From Pelagomonas calceolata (lineage: Eukaryota > Sar > Pelagophyceae > Pelagomonadales > Pelagomonadaceae), in the NCBI GenBank assembly GCA_918797485.1, contig CAKKNE010000001.1, forward strand, positions 3,534,001-3,598,000: a stretch of 64,000 bases of DNA, read 5' to 3'. The notes under the pieces are model-generated. The model saw only the letters and a list, made by a program, of their open reading frames with translations. It was not told where the DNA came from and ran no database searches. The translations under genes and the position numbers were made by a program. This document shows positions 24,537-33,807 of the stretch, piece after piece (within the stretch, counting starts at the first letter, position 1; each line of letters starts with the position of its first letter).

Positions 24537-25415
24537 ATGGTCTCTTCAGCGCTGCTCTTGGCAGCGTACGCGGTCGTCTGCGACGGCTTTCAGCGGGCGC
24601 CAATACGCGATGCGCCAACACGCCATCGCCGCGTGCAGCACTGCGCCGAGCCGAGTGAAAAGGGCTGGTCGCGCGCCGACGCGAAGATCAAGCAGCGGCC
24701 GATCCCGCGGCACCGCCGCCTCGCGAACAAGCAGGCCTCGCGCAAGCAGTCGGAGCGCCTGAAGCCCGGCGAGAAGGGCACGCCCACGAAGCTGCGGGTC
24801 ATCGCGGGCACGGCGCGCGGCCGCAAGCTCGAGTCGCCCGAGACGCTGCTGCGGCCGATGATGGGCAAAGTGAGGGAGGCGCTGTTTAGCACTTTGGTCT
24901 CGCTGGGCGTCTTCCGGGCGCCCAGACAGGTCAGACACATGGACGCGTTCTGCGGGTCCGGCAGCGTCGGCGTCGAAGCCCTGTCGCGCGGCGGCGCCGG
25001 CTGCGTTTTCGTGGACCTGTCGCCGGACGCGTGCGCCGTGGCCGCGCGCAACGCCGAGACGTGCGGCTTCTCAAATAAATACGAGACGTGTCCGCGCGAC
25101 GTGGCCGCGGCGTTGAACGACGAGGCGCTGCGCGGCCCGGGCCTCGACCTCCTCACGCTGACGCCGCCCTACGAGGAGATCGACTACGACGAGTTGATGG
25201 CGTCCGTCGCGTCGTCGCCGCTGCTGAACGCGGACTGCGTGGTGGTGGTCGAGTACCCCGTCGAGCGCGGCAAGCCGCCGTTCCGCATCGGCGAGCTCGT
25301 GGGCGTGCGGAACCGGCGCTACGGCCGCACGGCCCTGGCGTTCTACGCGTTCAAGCCGTCGGGCGCGCTCGAGGCGCTCCGGCCGCGGCCCGAGGAGTTC
25401 GAGGAGTTCTCTTGA
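24537..25415 (+). CDS. RsmD-like rRNA guanine-N2 methyltransferase, organelle-targeted
   Basis: This 292-aa protein matches bacterial RsmD, which methylates G966 of 16S rRNA. It has RVIAGTARGRKLESP with RPMMGKVREALF (the N-terminal RNA-handling signature), SAM-binding MDAFCGSGSVGVEALSRG and the catalytic TPPYEEIDY in place of the common D/NPPY. The first 30 residues (MVSSALLLAAYAVVCDGFQR) form a signal peptide ending near a Phe, as in plastid-targeted proteins of algae with secondary plastids. A basic linker follows. The target is therefore probably the chloroplast small-subunit rRNA. The 3' end is convergent with the aspartic protease. Confidence 0.9.
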   Translation: MVSSALLLAAYAVVCDGFQRAPIRDAPTRHRRVQHCAEPSEKGWSRADAKIKQRPIPRHRRLANKQASRKQSERLKPGEKGTPTKLRVIAGTARGRKLESPETLLRPMMGKVREALFSTLVSLGVFRAPRQVRHMDAFCGSGSVGVEALSRGGAGCVFVDLSPDACAVAARNAETCGFSNKYETCPRDVAAALNDEALRGPGLDLLTLTPPYEEIDYDELMASVASSPLLNADCVVVVEYPVERGKPPFRIGELVGVRNRRYGRTALAFYAFKPSGALEALRPRPEEFEEFS

Positions 25416-25475
25416 GTGACTGTAACATACACATATTCTTACCATTCGCATTCTCTCGTCGCGTCGACGGCCTGG

Positions 25476-26714
25476 TTACAGTATCATTCCAGGCTCTTCG
25501 AGCGCGTCGTACATCGACCGCCCGCGGAACATCTTCGCCGCGGGCCGGGGCGGCTGCTTGCCCGCGCCCTTGAGCGCCAGCCGCCGCGCATCGACGTCGA
25601 TCGTCAGGCGCTGCCTATCCAGAAACGACAGCCCCGCGAAGATGACGTGCGGCGGGTTCCTCCAATCAATATCTTGATTGCCTTTCCTTCCTAACCTACC
25701 AAGGGCGTCCTCGTCGAACCACGGCAGTCGCGCCGTCGTCACGACGAGCGGGAATTCCGCGCCGCGCCGGTAGTCCGCTCCTAGTGATACCTCGCCGCCG
25801 CTCTCCGTCTCTAGAAATACATCCACGTGCTTGATGGCCGCGCCCGGCAAAGGTAATTCATCGGTGCCCCCGAAACCGTTGCCCAATAACGAATCGGACA
25901 TGGTCAGGCCTGTTGTTCCGGTGTCTAAGACGCATAAACAAGGCCGTCGCAAGCGCACGGTTTCGCCGTTCACCACCAGCCTAGAAACCCTGGCGGCGTA
26001 GGGCTCCACCGGCGCGCCGTAGGCCCTTAGGTCAATTAAAGGTACGGCGTCCTCCTGTCTCGAAATAGAAGGTCTAGACGTGGAAATGGCGAGGGTGCGC
26101 TGCTCGGGGTCCCGCAAGTCGACGCGGATCGACTCGGCTTGCGCCTGCTCCAAAAACGTGGGCCTTACCACAGGCTGCCGGTGTTTTATCAAACCGAGGT
26201 AGATCCCGCCCTCGCCGCCGCGCCGCGCCAGGGACCGCACCACGCCAAAGACCGCCGGCTCCAAGACCTGCCTTCCGAGTTCCACCCTACCTCTTCGCCA
26301 CTCCACCAACGTCTCCTGCCCTCCAAAAATTTCCAACGAAGCATCATTCAACCCGCCCTGCTTCCTGAAGGGTTGCGGGACGCCACCTTTAGGGTAGCAG
26401 CCCCAGCGCCCGTTCTCTAATTCCCCACAGGTGCCGTCGACGAGCAGGAACGGCGACCCCGTGTCGACAACACCTAGAAAGGCCCTCCCATCGACGGCGT
26501 ACGTCGCCGCGAGGCCGCCTCGTACACTGCTGAGCGGCAGCGCGGCGCCGCTCGTCAGTGCCGCGGCCGCTATCTCGGGTGTGACGAATGGTGCTGCCGC
26601 TACCGCACCGAGGGCTCGTCTGGTTACTTTTGCTGGAGATGTTCCTTGTGCTGGTTTTGCAGCTTGGCTGACGGCCGCTCCAGCAAGGACTGCTGCAAGA
26701 TGCTTCCTACGCAT
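25476..26714 (-). CDS. Pepsin-like aspartic protease
   Basis: This 412-aa protein has the two catalytic aspartates of family A1: GVVDTGSPFLLVDG (Asp84) and CVLDTGTTGLTMSD (Asp264). HVIFAGLSFLDRQRLTIDVD near the C-terminus matches the usual GxxFLxxxxxxFD segment. The N-terminus (MRRKHLAAVLAGAAVSQAAK) is a signal peptide. It is followed by a twin-arginine-like segment TRRALGAVAAAPFVTPEIAA, which suggests plastid import and thylakoid-lumen delivery, although secretion is possible. The spacing between the two aspartates (180 residues) is normal for a bilobed enzyme. Confidence 0.88.
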   Translation of the reverse strand: MRRKHLAAVLAGAAVSQAAKPAQGTSPAKVTRRALGAVAAAPFVTPEIAAAALTSGAALPLSSVRGGLAATYAVDGRAFLGVVDTGSPFLLVDGTCGELENGRWGCYPKGGVPQPFRKQGGLNDASLEIFGGQETLVEWRRGRVELGRQVLEPAVFGVVRSLARRGGEGGIYLGLIKHRQPVVRPTFLEQAQAESIRVDLRDPEQRTLAISTSRPSISRQEDAVPLIDLRAYGAPVEPYAARVSRLVVNGETVRLRRPCLCVLDTGTTGLTMSDSLLGNGFGGTDELPLPGAAIKHVDVFLETESGGEVSLGADYRRGAEFPLVVTTARLPWFDEDALGRLGRKGNQDIDWRNPPHVIFAGLSFLDRQRLTIDVDARRLALKGAGKQPPRPAAKMFRGRSMYDALEEPGMIL

Positions 26715-26942
26715 TGCTGGCGAATGAATTGAAGGTGTTCGAGGCTTGAGAAACTACACAGTCGCGCGCACGCGTCGCGCACGCACAGCGGATCGTGACT
26801 AAATCAGGAAATTCATTAAAATTAACAAACGGGTTTTTGCCGATATCACCATCAGTCCTAGAACCCCAGACGACGATCGCTATTAACAAGCACACACACT
26901 TACGCCGCCGGCAAAGACTCCCCCAGTGACGCCATCGACGCA

Positions 26943-28535
26943 TCACGGTGAAGGAAGTTTCTGACACTGTGACAAAGGCAGAGGCGAATCCAGCTCCTTG
27001 GCGAGCTCCGCCGTCAGCCGCGCGGAGTCGTCGCGGCTCGGCCGTCTCCTACTAAGATCGGGCGGCGACGCCGCGTCGCGCGGTCCTAATCTCGATCGCA
27101 CGGCGTCCTCGACGTCGTCCGCTGACAAGTCGAACTGCCGCGCGAGCTCCTGGAACCCACCAGCGGCGAAGAGAGCACGGGCGACGCCGGCCGCGCGCCG
27201 CTCCGCGAGGTGGTCCGCGACGGCGTCCAGGCAGACATTCAACTCGTTGCGCCCGTCGCGCGGCGCTTGACCAGCAAAGAAATACTGAGAAGATGGCGCC
27301 GGCGCCGCCGCCAAAAAGTCCATCACGAGTAACTCATCCGCCGTCGGCCGTTCAACGGCGTCCTTCGCGAGACACGCCTCCAAACAACTTCTGGCAGGCG
27401 CGGACCAGTCCGCCGGGAGTGATGGAGCGGGCGCCTCGACGACCTCGCCCACGAGCCGCCAGTACTCCGCGTCCTCATTATTCTTCTCTTGACTGCCAAA
27501 CGGCGCGCTGCCCCGCACGACAGCTAATAAAGACACGCCGAGGCCCCACACATCAGCGGCAGTGGTATAAGCGTCGCCCCGGATCCGTTCCGGCGACATG
27601 TACTGGGCCGTCCCCACAAAAGTGCGCGTCGAGGCATCGTCGTCGCACTTCGACGCGATGCCAAAATCCGCGAGTTTCGCAACACCAGATCGATCCAATA
27701 AAATATTCGACGGCTTGACGTCCCGGTGCGCGTAGCCCTTGCCATGCACGTGCTTGAGACCGGTCGCGACCTGCCTCCCGAGACAGGCTATTGCCTTTTC
27801 ATCGGACGTACCTCCCCTTTCGACAAAGTCCTGTACACTTCCACCATCGGCATACTCAACAACTAACCACGCGGCGTCCGACGGCGCGTGCGCGTAGCAA
27901 TCCAAGATTCGTATGACGTGCGTCTCGTCATCGGTCGACGTCGATCGCAGAGCCTTGAGCTCCGCTACTAATTGTCGTCTTTTCTGCTGGTTGTGCACCG
28001 GGATCGCCTTCACAGCAACTAATCGCCTACCAACGAGATCCAGGGCTTTATGCACACGACCACCGCCACCCGCACCTAACGGCCCGAGCAACACGCATCG
28101 GTCCACCACAGACACATCCTCATCGTTAAATCCAGTAGAAGTGATCTTGGTCGTTTCTCGCAACAAGATCGTGCCGGACTCGGTCAATCGATAACTCTCG
28201 TCCAACCGCCCCTTCCGCAGCTTCGGGCGCTCCCACTTCTCATCATCCTTAAAGTCGTGCGTCTCTTCGACGGCGATCCAGTCGTCGTCGTCCTCTAGCA
28301 AAGTGCGGCCGCTCCCACCGAAGCTGATGGCGAGCTTGTGCGGCATATCATTTTCATTTATTTTCGCGGAGCGGCTCCGCTGCATGTAGGACGCGTGCCA
28401 GGACTGCTTCATCGACATCGACCGGTCCAGAGTTGAGGATTGGGCCAGACTATCAAAAGTGCTGAGCGAGTCGGACTGGGACAGCTCGAGGTCGGGCTTG
28501 GGCGTCTCGGCGAGGGTCGTGGCGCCGGCGCCCAT
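26943..28535 (-). CDS. MAPKK-like (STE group) protein kinase
   Basis: This 530-aa protein has a complete kinase domain from about residue 150 to 410: a Gly-rich loop GPLGAGGGGRVHKAL, VAVKAIPV with the ATP-binding Lys, AHRDVKPSNILLD, ADFGIASKCDDD and VGTAQYMSPERIRGDAY. The motifs are those of MAP kinase kinases. The N-terminus MGAGATT fits the N-myristoylation pattern (Gly2, Thr6). It is followed by a Ser-rich regulatory region. The C-terminal 120 residues contain an NTF2-like or helical region (LNVCLDAVADHLAERRAAG) and an Arg/Ser tail. The activation loop resembles that of the partial kinase at the window start. Confidence 0.88.
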   Translation of the reverse strand: MGAGATTLAETPKPDLELSQSDSLSTFDSLAQSSTLDRSMSMKQSWHASYMQRSRSAKINENDMPHKLAISFGGSGRTLLEDDDDWIAVEETHDFKDDEKWERPKLRKGRLDESYRLTESGTILLRETTKITSTGFNDEDVSVVDRCVLLGPLGAGGGGRVHKALDLVGRRLVAVKAIPVHNQQKRRQLVAELKALRSTSTDDETHVIRILDCYAHAPSDAAWLVVEYADGGSVQDFVERGGTSDEKAIACLGRQVATGLKHVHGKGYAHRDVKPSNILLDRSGVAKLADFGIASKCDDDASTRTFVGTAQYMSPERIRGDAYTTAADVWGLGVSLLAVVRGSAPFGSQEKNNEDAEYWRLVGEVVEAPAPSLPADWSAPARSCLEACLAKDAVERPTADELLVMDFLAAAPAPSSQYFFAGQAPRDGRNELNVCLDAVADHLAERRAAGVARALFAAGGFQELARQFDLSADDVEDAVRSRLGPRDAASPPDLSRRRPSRDDSARLTAELAKELDSPLPLSQCQKLPSP

Positions 28536-28989
28536 CGTTGATTGTGTCTGGGGCTGCCTCCACTCTTGTCTGTGGGCTGCCGGCCCGTCGGGCTACGTTG
28601 CCCGGTCGCGCAGCAGGCGGCGCTGGCACTGAAAACTGCTTCGACCACTCTCTTGCCCAACCCCCGTGTCCAAACGCGCAGATGGGGAGCCCGTTTGTGC
28701 GTGTCGTGAGCTCGCCTGGCGCTGTACCCGCCCGTTCTTGGAACGCGCGCGGCGCGCGACGTCGTCGCGTCGCAGTCCTCTTCGTCGGGGTCCGCCACGA
28801 GTCCTCTTGCGAACGGGGGCTCTCGTGTGCCGGTCGCGGCGACGGCGTCCGAGTATCGGCGACGCGCGGTGTCTCCCACCCAGCCCTGGGCAAGAGCTCC
28901 GCCCACTAGTCCTAGCACTGTTCCAGAAACCCAGCGAAGCGCCATCGACGCGACGCGTCCAAGTAACGAAACTTATGAACAAACACAAC
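28536..28989. other. Gap upstream of the kinase, with a possible small ORF
   Basis: A minus-strand frame opens at ATG 28945 with a hydrophobic start (MALRWVSGTVLGLVGGALAQ) and runs to 28409, overlapping the kinase start in another frame. The first 60 codons look protein-like and the rest do not. The sequence CGCCATCGACGCGACGCG at 28940-28957 matches the introner core just upstream of that ATG. I cannot decide whether a small gene lies here. Confidence 0.3.
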
Positions 28990-30609
28990 CTACCGCCCGT
29001 TCTTCGCCTTCAGCGCCTCGGCGAGCTTCTCCTCGGCGGCCTTGAGGGACGCCCGGAGGCCGTCGATGGTCCTTCTATCATTCTCGGCCTGCAGTTTCAA
29101 AGCAGAGATCTCCGCACGTGGAGAAGCCGGCCGTTGTCTAGGAGGCGTCGCCTCCGGATCATCATCCACACTGGAAGCCAGCGACAGCGCCGACGCCGCC
29201 GCCGTCAAGGAAGATGTATAAGACCCACCAAATCTCCGAGAAATGGCCCCCCAGTCGCCCGACGAGTCCACGGCCTCCAGCGCCTCGAGCTCCGGATCAT
29301 CATTCGATTCATTGGTGATGCGCGCGACGAAGTCGACGTGCGGCGTCAAGGCGCGCAACGTTAATGCCGGCGCCGCCAGCGACGCGGCGAGGACGTCCTC
29401 CGGAATATACCGGGATTCTTCGCCGCCGCCGCCGCGTGCCGCGCGCGTCTCGACGCGCCGCCGCACCGTCGCCTCGGAGGCGTGGATGTAGAAGAGAGCG
29501 ATGCGGTAGTGCGGGAACTGCTTCCGCAGCGACGCGATCTTCGGCGCGTACCAGTCAAAATCTCTCAGACTACCGTCGACCCAGACGTGGCAGCGCTGGT
29601 CCATGGCCAGGGCTTGCGCTAACTCTGCTAATGTACCAGACTCCCGGTGACACAACGTCCCCGCACACTTCGGGTCCCGACTCATATACGACGGCCATTC
29701 CGGCATCAAACGCTTAAATCTATCGGGGTCGACGTGCACGACCCTTCTAAGTGGTAGGATGTCGCGCTGCGACATCCAGTTCATGACCCAGCCCTTGCCC
29801 GCGCCCATGGGCCCGCACGTGTACACGAGCCACGGCTTTTTCGTCGGGCCCGCCCTATCATCATCAGTAGCGACAACTCGATGCACCGCGGCGTCCTGCC
29901 ACCGTTGTCTCGCGGCGTTGTAGTTCCCGTGCCAGTTCGCGTCCAGGTGCTCCCGTAAATGAGCTAGTGCCCCGACGAAACCTTCTGATAGTGATACTCC
30001 ATAATTATCCTGCGTGCTCCGCTTCCAGTCGTAGTCGACGGGTATGCTCCACGAATCTAGGTCGGGAAACGCGTAATGTGAGACGATCCTCCTCAAAAAG
30101 CGGTGCCGCCTAATGCCCGCGAGGAACTGCTCCACGTTTATCCGCGCGTCCTCCGTTTTTTGCCTTTGCAGCCCGGGCGCCCACGTCTTCGCTTTCGTCA
30201 ATCGGCGGCAGGCGTCGTCCTCGCAGATCTGCAACGCCGTCGAATTGATCGACGCGTCCTCGGCTAAATGGAGGAACAGGTGCTTGACCTCGCCCTCCCT
30301 CAAACCGAGTTTGAGGTCCGCTACTAATCGGCCAAAGTCGGAGAAGCCCATCAATCCGCCTTCCAGGCGCTCGAACCGTCCGAAGACCAGGTCCAGGTCG
30401 TCCTTCTCGACCACGCCTCGGCGCATCCTTCGCCGCGGCGTCGGCGGCGGCATCTGACCAGGGAGGGACTGCGCCCGGCCTAGCGACGGCGGCGGCGGAA
30501 GTCCACTCATCAGCTGTGCAAGTGCACTAGTGGTTTGGAGTGCGCGGCGGCTCTGTGATGACTGTGGCGGTCGCAGGGATGCTGTGGCGTCCGCGGGAAG
30601 AGAACACAA
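28990..30609 (-). CDS. Zeta-type P-loop kinase-like protein with N-terminal helical region
   Basis: This 539-aa protein has a P-loop CGPMGAGKGW at about residue 265 followed by RRVVHVDPDRFKRLMPEW and, further on, CHVWVDGSLRDFDW and ALFYIHASEATVRRRVETR. The order Walker A, Asp-Pro-Asp, Val-Asp-Gly and the late double Arg fits the zeta/2-phosphoglycerate-kinase-like P-loop kinases found in bacteria and many protists. The N-terminal 220 residues contain an EF-hand-like helical segment (LDLVFGRFERLEGGLMGFSD) without complete calcium loops. A coiled coil (LKLQAENDRRTIDGLRASLK) closes the protein. The substrate is unknown. The reading frame is intact. A start at MSGLPPPP (codon 34) is also possible. 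Confidence 0.75.
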   Translation of the reverse strand: MCSLPADATASLRPPQSSQSRRALQTTSALAQLMSGLPPPPSLGRAQSLPGQMPPPTPRRRMRRGVVEKDDLDLVFGRFERLEGGLMGFSDFGRLVADLKLGLREGEVKHLFLHLAEDASINSTALQICEDDACRRLTKAKTWAPGLQRQKTEDARINVEQFLAGIRRHRFLRRIVSHYAFPDLDSWSIPVDYDWKRSTQDNYGVSLSEGFVGALAHLREHLDANWHGNYNAARQRWQDAAVHRVVATDDDRAGPTKKPWLVYTCGPMGAGKGWVMNWMSQRDILPLRRVVHVDPDRFKRLMPEWPSYMSRDPKCAGTLCHRESGTLAELAQALAMDQRCHVWVDGSLRDFDWYAPKIASLRKQFPHYRIALFYIHASEATVRRRVETRAARGGGGEESRYIPEDVLAASLAAPALTLRALTPHVDFVARITNESNDDPELEALEAVDSSGDWGAISRRFGGSYTSSLTAAASALSLASSVDDDPEATPPRQRPASPRAEISALKLQAENDRRTIDGLRASLKAAEEKLAEALKAKNGR

Positions 30610-30670
30610 GCGCCGGTGTGTCCTTGTTTAAGCCGGATGAGCTTTTTTTTCATCCAGCTTGTTGCCTCTT

Positions 30671-30693
30671 GCTAGTGCCTTACACGCGCTAGC
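30671..30693 (+). promoter_or_regulatory. CTAG palindrome motif in a bidirectional promoter
   Basis: GCTAGTGCCTTACACGCGCT followed by AGC is a close copy. It lies 62 bp upstream of the zeta-type kinase start and 185 bp upstream of the plus-strand gene at 30878. Confidence 0.55.
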
Positions 30694-30877
30694 TCGATTC
30701 GTTTTATTGCTCGCCCTACGGCCGCGTACCAACAGCTCACGGCTCGTTGTGGCTCGTCTCGGACCAGTTCAACGCCAACTCAACTGCGCGCGCTGTCGTT
30801 GCGGGCACACAAGTGGCCCTAGGCCCCTCACCCCTGAACCCTGCTGCACAGCAGCCAGCGCAAGCGCAGAATAAAAG

Positions 30878-31135
30878 ATGAAAGGCGACGTACGAGTAGC
30901 TCCCAACGGCGGCGTGATTATTCACAAGGGCCTCTCGACGAAGGCGTGGTTCCGCGCGTTCAGCACGGGGACCGTCGTCGGCGGCGCGGCTGGTTTTGTT
31001 GGCGGTTTCGCGCTAGCTCAAGCTATTTATTCTGACGAACACCAGCGCGACTCGGTGCGCCGCGCGGTCAAGATCACGGGGGTGGCGGTCGCGGCGTCGA
31101 TGCTCGCCGGCTTCTTTGCTTCGCGGCGACGCTAG
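30878..31135 (+). CDS. Small membrane protein, unknown
   Basis: This 85-aa frame reads MKGDVRVAPNGGVIIHKGLS, then one glycine-rich hydrophobic hairpin (TVVGGAAGFVGGFALAQAIY), a charged loop (SDEHQRDSVRRAVK) and a second hydrophobic segment (ITGVAVAASMLAGFFA) ending in RRR. Two transmembrane helices with a positive C-terminus are predicted by eye. The shape is like small mitochondrial inner-membrane or plastid-envelope proteins. No family was recognised. A promoter motif lies 185 bp upstream. Confidence 0.65.
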   Translation: MKGDVRVAPNGGVIIHKGLSTKAWFRAFSTGTVVGGAAGFVGGFALAQAIYSDEHQRDSVRRAVKITGVAVAASMLAGFFASRRR

Positions 31136-31458
31136 CCCTGGCCACCCACCCGTTGTCGCTTGTAACTTATGTGTACATGAGATTGGAAGGAAACCTCTTG
31201 CGCTGCGTTCAGAGAGCGCTTTTTTGCAGCTAGTAGCTCTCACGCTAGGTGCTCGAGTTATGCTCGCAGCGAGAGCAACATTGCACCCCGCTGCAGCGAA
31301 TAACGAGCACCGAGACAAGGCGCTACGCTGCGGAGCACTTCTCCAGCCTCACCTTCGCACGGCAGCTCGCGCCGCGCTTGCGCGCCGCCGCCGCCCTACA
31401 AAAACAGCACTATCGCACAACAGCGCCGCGCCGCCGCCGCGCGCCACCGCAACAAACC
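31136..31458. other. Intergenic region upstream of SNU13
   Basis: This 323-bp gap contains a degenerate palindrome at 31229-31248 (GCTAGTAGCTCTCACGCTAG), 211 bp upstream of the SNU13 ATG. Nothing else was recognised. Confidence 0.45.
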
Positions 31459-31839
31459 ATGGCTGAAGTGAACCCCAAGGCCTACCCCCTGGCCGACGCC
31501 CAGTTGCAAGTGACGATTTTAGATCTCACACAACAAGCCTGCAACTACAAGCAGCTGAAGAAGGGCGCGAACGAGGCCACCAAGTCCCTCAACAGAGGAA
31601 TCGCCGAGTTCGTCGTGCTCGCGGCCGACGCCGAGCCGCTCGAGATCCTGCTGCACCTTCCCTTGCTCTGCGAGGACAAGAACGTGCCCTACGTCTTCGT
31701 GCTGTCGAAGCTGGCTTTGGGAAGGGCGTGCGGCGTCTCGCGGCCCGTGATCGCGTGTGCCGTGACGTCCAACGAAGCCTCGCAGCTCAAGGACCAGATC
31801 GTCCAGCTCAAGGACAAGATCGAGCAGCTCCTCATTTAG
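31459..31839 (+). CDS. SNU13: SNU13 / NHP2L1 (15.5K) RNA-binding protein
   Basis: This 126-aa protein matches human NHP2L1 almost throughout: [53 protein letters not shown] and [15 protein letters not shown]. It belongs to the L7Ae/L30e family and binds kink-turns. In the U4/U6.U5 tri-snRNP it nucleates assembly on U4 snRNA; in box C/D snoRNPs it starts assembly for rRNA 2'-O-methylation. The C-terminal helix ([17 protein letters not shown]) is more coiled-coil-like than in animals. One substitution, VFVLSKLAL for VFVRSKQAL, sits near the RNA-binding loop. Length and start fit the family. Confidence 0.97.
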   Translation: MAEVNPKAYPLADAQLQVTILDLTQQACNYKQLKKGANEATKSLNRGIAEFVVLAADAEPLEILLHLPLLCEDKNVPYVFVLSKLALGRACGVSRPVIACAVTSNEASQLKDQIVQLKDKIEQLLI

Positions 31840-31891
31840 ACGTCGCGATCCTGATGCTAGCGCAGTGATGATGGATCCCCTAAGTACACGT

Positions 31892-32850
31892 TCACATTAT
31901 CGCCCCATCGCTGATCCGCTCCAGGAGCTCCCTCCGATCGGCGTCCTTCCGCGTCAGCACGAGTCGGGCCCAGGAGCCCCAGTACTCCTTTCCAAAATCA
32001 TCCGGGTCGCGGAAGGTCTTCTCGGCGACGTCGTAGTCTGCGCGGACGTCGACCGGTGAGGCACGACTGCGTCGCGGCGATGGCGTCGCGGGTCGCGAAG
32101 GCACCGCGAGACGCCGGGCGGTACAGGGCGCGTAGAGCCGCTCGAGCACGGCGCACTGGTCCGGTCTAATACCGGACAGGCACAGCGCGCCGCCGACCTT
32201 CGTGCCGAGCGCGAGCGTCGCGACCATGGACGGCCGGGAGAGCTGGCCGACCTGTGCGCAAATCAACCGGTGAGTCGGGTGCACATGCCGTCGAGCAGCC
32301 GTCGCGTCGATGGCGTGCAGGTCATGATTCGAGAAGCGCCGCGAAATACCAGGATGTTCGCCACGACGGCGTCGTACTCGTCCATGCCCGGTATCACAGA
32401 ACGGCCGTGGACCCAGTCGACGCCGTCAACAATACCGTTCCTTTCGGCGTTCTCGGCGGCGGACTCGAGCGCCTCGTACTCGACGTCGACGCCCACCGCT
32501 TCGCGACACCCGAGCTTCCGCGCCGCGATGGCCAGGACGCCGCTGCCGCAGCCGTAGTCGAGGAACGTCTCGTCCTCTTTAAAGCCCCGCTCGGAGAGCC
32601 ACTCCAGGCACAGCGCCGTCGACGGGTGAGCGCCGTCGCCCCAGCCGCCCGCGGCCGTCTCGCTCGTGCCCAGGACCACCTGGACGGCGTCGCCGGGGGG
32701 CGGCGTTTCGTCTCCTTCCAGCACGACGTGCACACGTCCCCGGAGGATGCCGCCCTCGGGGACAAGACTGCTGGTCCGTGCGAGTGCGAGGAGTAGTGCC
32801 GTGCGTTTTATTGCATGCTTTAGAGCAATGCCGCCCTTGCCTCGCCGCAT
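31892..32850 (-). CDS. PrmA-like protein methyltransferase, organelle-targeted (3 exons)
   Basis: The exons (minus strand) are 32850-32350, 32251-32125 and 32037-31892, giving 257 aa. The core matches ribosomal protein L11 methyltransferase (PrmA): GAHPSTALCLEWL, SAM motif FLDYGCGSGVLAIAARKLG, GVDVEYEALESAAENAERNG, then VVANIL and GGALCLSGI. Both introns are placed by family logic. The first excision joins VVANIL to VGQLSRPSMVATL. The second joins LERLYAPY to YDVAEKTF and removes 29 codons that would stay open if unspliced. The N-terminus MRRGKGGIALKHAIKRTALL is basic then hydrophobic, consistent with import into plastid or mitochondrion. Both introns carry introner core sequence. Confidence 0.85.
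32038..32124 (-). mobile_element. Introner-type intron 2 of the PrmA-like gene (in-frame, easily missed)
   Basis: This 87-bp intron has donor GTACCGCC and acceptor CCGCGCAG. Inside it, GACGCCATCGCCGCGACGCA differs from the introner core at one base, and CTCACCGGTCGACGTCCGCG matches the 3' part of other members. Length divisible by three and no stop make it invisible to frame-based gene finding. Confidence 0.65.
32252..32349 (-). mobile_element. Introner-type intron 1 of the PrmA-like gene
   Basis: This 98-bp intron has donor GTATTTCG. It contains CACGCCATCGACGCGACGG and ends CTCACCGGTTGATTTGCGCA plus CAG, a one- or two-base variant of the TTGATTTCCACACAG element end. No clean target duplication remains. 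Confidence 0.8.
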
Positions 32851-33807
32851 TGCTGCAAAAATGAGGCTGCTGCAAGTGCAGCAGGGTGCAGGCTGCACTG
32901 AACTTGCCAGCAATGCTTTTGGCGCTGCAGCACACAAGCACAGTTGTCAAAATGTTACCACTACGGCGTTTTTGCGCACCTACAGCTCCCCTGGTGCAGC
33001 AAAAACCTGTTTTGCCTCTAGCCTAGCCTCAGCTTAACCGACGGGTTTTGCGCGCGGTCTTGCGGGACCCCTCCCCGCCCCAGGGGACTCGTCGCAGAGG
33101 TCGTGCAGCGATGTGCGGGAAAAAAAAAGGGAACCGCCGCCACACAACCTTGATCTGCCGAACGCGGACGCGAAGGCGCTTTGCTTGAGACCCGACCCAG
33201 AGCTAGTCAAGGTATGCAGGGTCCCGCTGCACCGCCGCTCCGTGGAGTCGTGCCCGAGTGCCGCCGCCGACGAGTTGCCCGCGGCCTGCCGCCGGCCCGC
33301 CGCCGCGCCCGCGGGGGAGTCGCGAAAAACACCCTCGCGTTTGCGACATTGCGCCGACGGAAGACCCGGGGTGTAGTCATCGGAAGCAGCTTGAATTGCT
33401 GGGGTGAGTCGACATCGCCAGGAAGGCCCGTCGACCCGTTGAATTGCGAGGACGCCCAGGATGGATCGCCTACTTGCCCGGCATGCCGCGCCGCACCGTC
33501 ACCGCGGGGTAGAGGGGCAAAAGGTAAAGGTCAAGGCGAAGGAAGCCGGCGGCGCGTCGCGGCAGCATTTGAGGCAGCCCCAAGCTGAAGGCCGTGCTCA
33601 GCGTGTTCTGGGCTATTTTCCACGCGGGCAACTCCCACTTCCGGGCCCACAGGGGCGGCGCTGCACTTTGCGAGCAGCCCGGGGTGCGCGGAGTGGCTAG
33701 GGGCGGCGCGCGCGTACAACGCGCGGCAGCCTGTCGCTCGAGTTTTTGCCTCAAGTGCTAGTGCCTTACGGCCGCTAGCTACGGCTTCCGCGTGAGCTGA
33801 ACGAGGC
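32851..33807. other. Long intergenic region
   Basis: This 957-bp gap lies between the divergent PrmA-like gene and the 2OG oxygenase. The first part (32855-32945) is rich in TGCTGCA/GGTGCAGGCTGC words also seen near 24340. A run of A lies at 33120. No conserved frame was recognised. The palindromic motif lies at its right end. Confidence 0.5.
33757..33779 (+). promoter_or_regulatory. CTAG palindrome motif upstream of 2OG oxygenase
   Basis: GCTAGTGCCTTACGGCCGCT followed by AGC is a close copy, 29 bp upstream of the ATG. This is the shortest motif-to-start distance in the window. Confidence 0.55.

Noticed and set aside
33113-33754. Overlapping frames in the gap before the 2OG oxygenase
   Set aside because: Several short frames on both strands have Arg/Pro/Ala-rich translations with no recognisable domain, and none fits the gene spacing or motif placement seen elsewhere.
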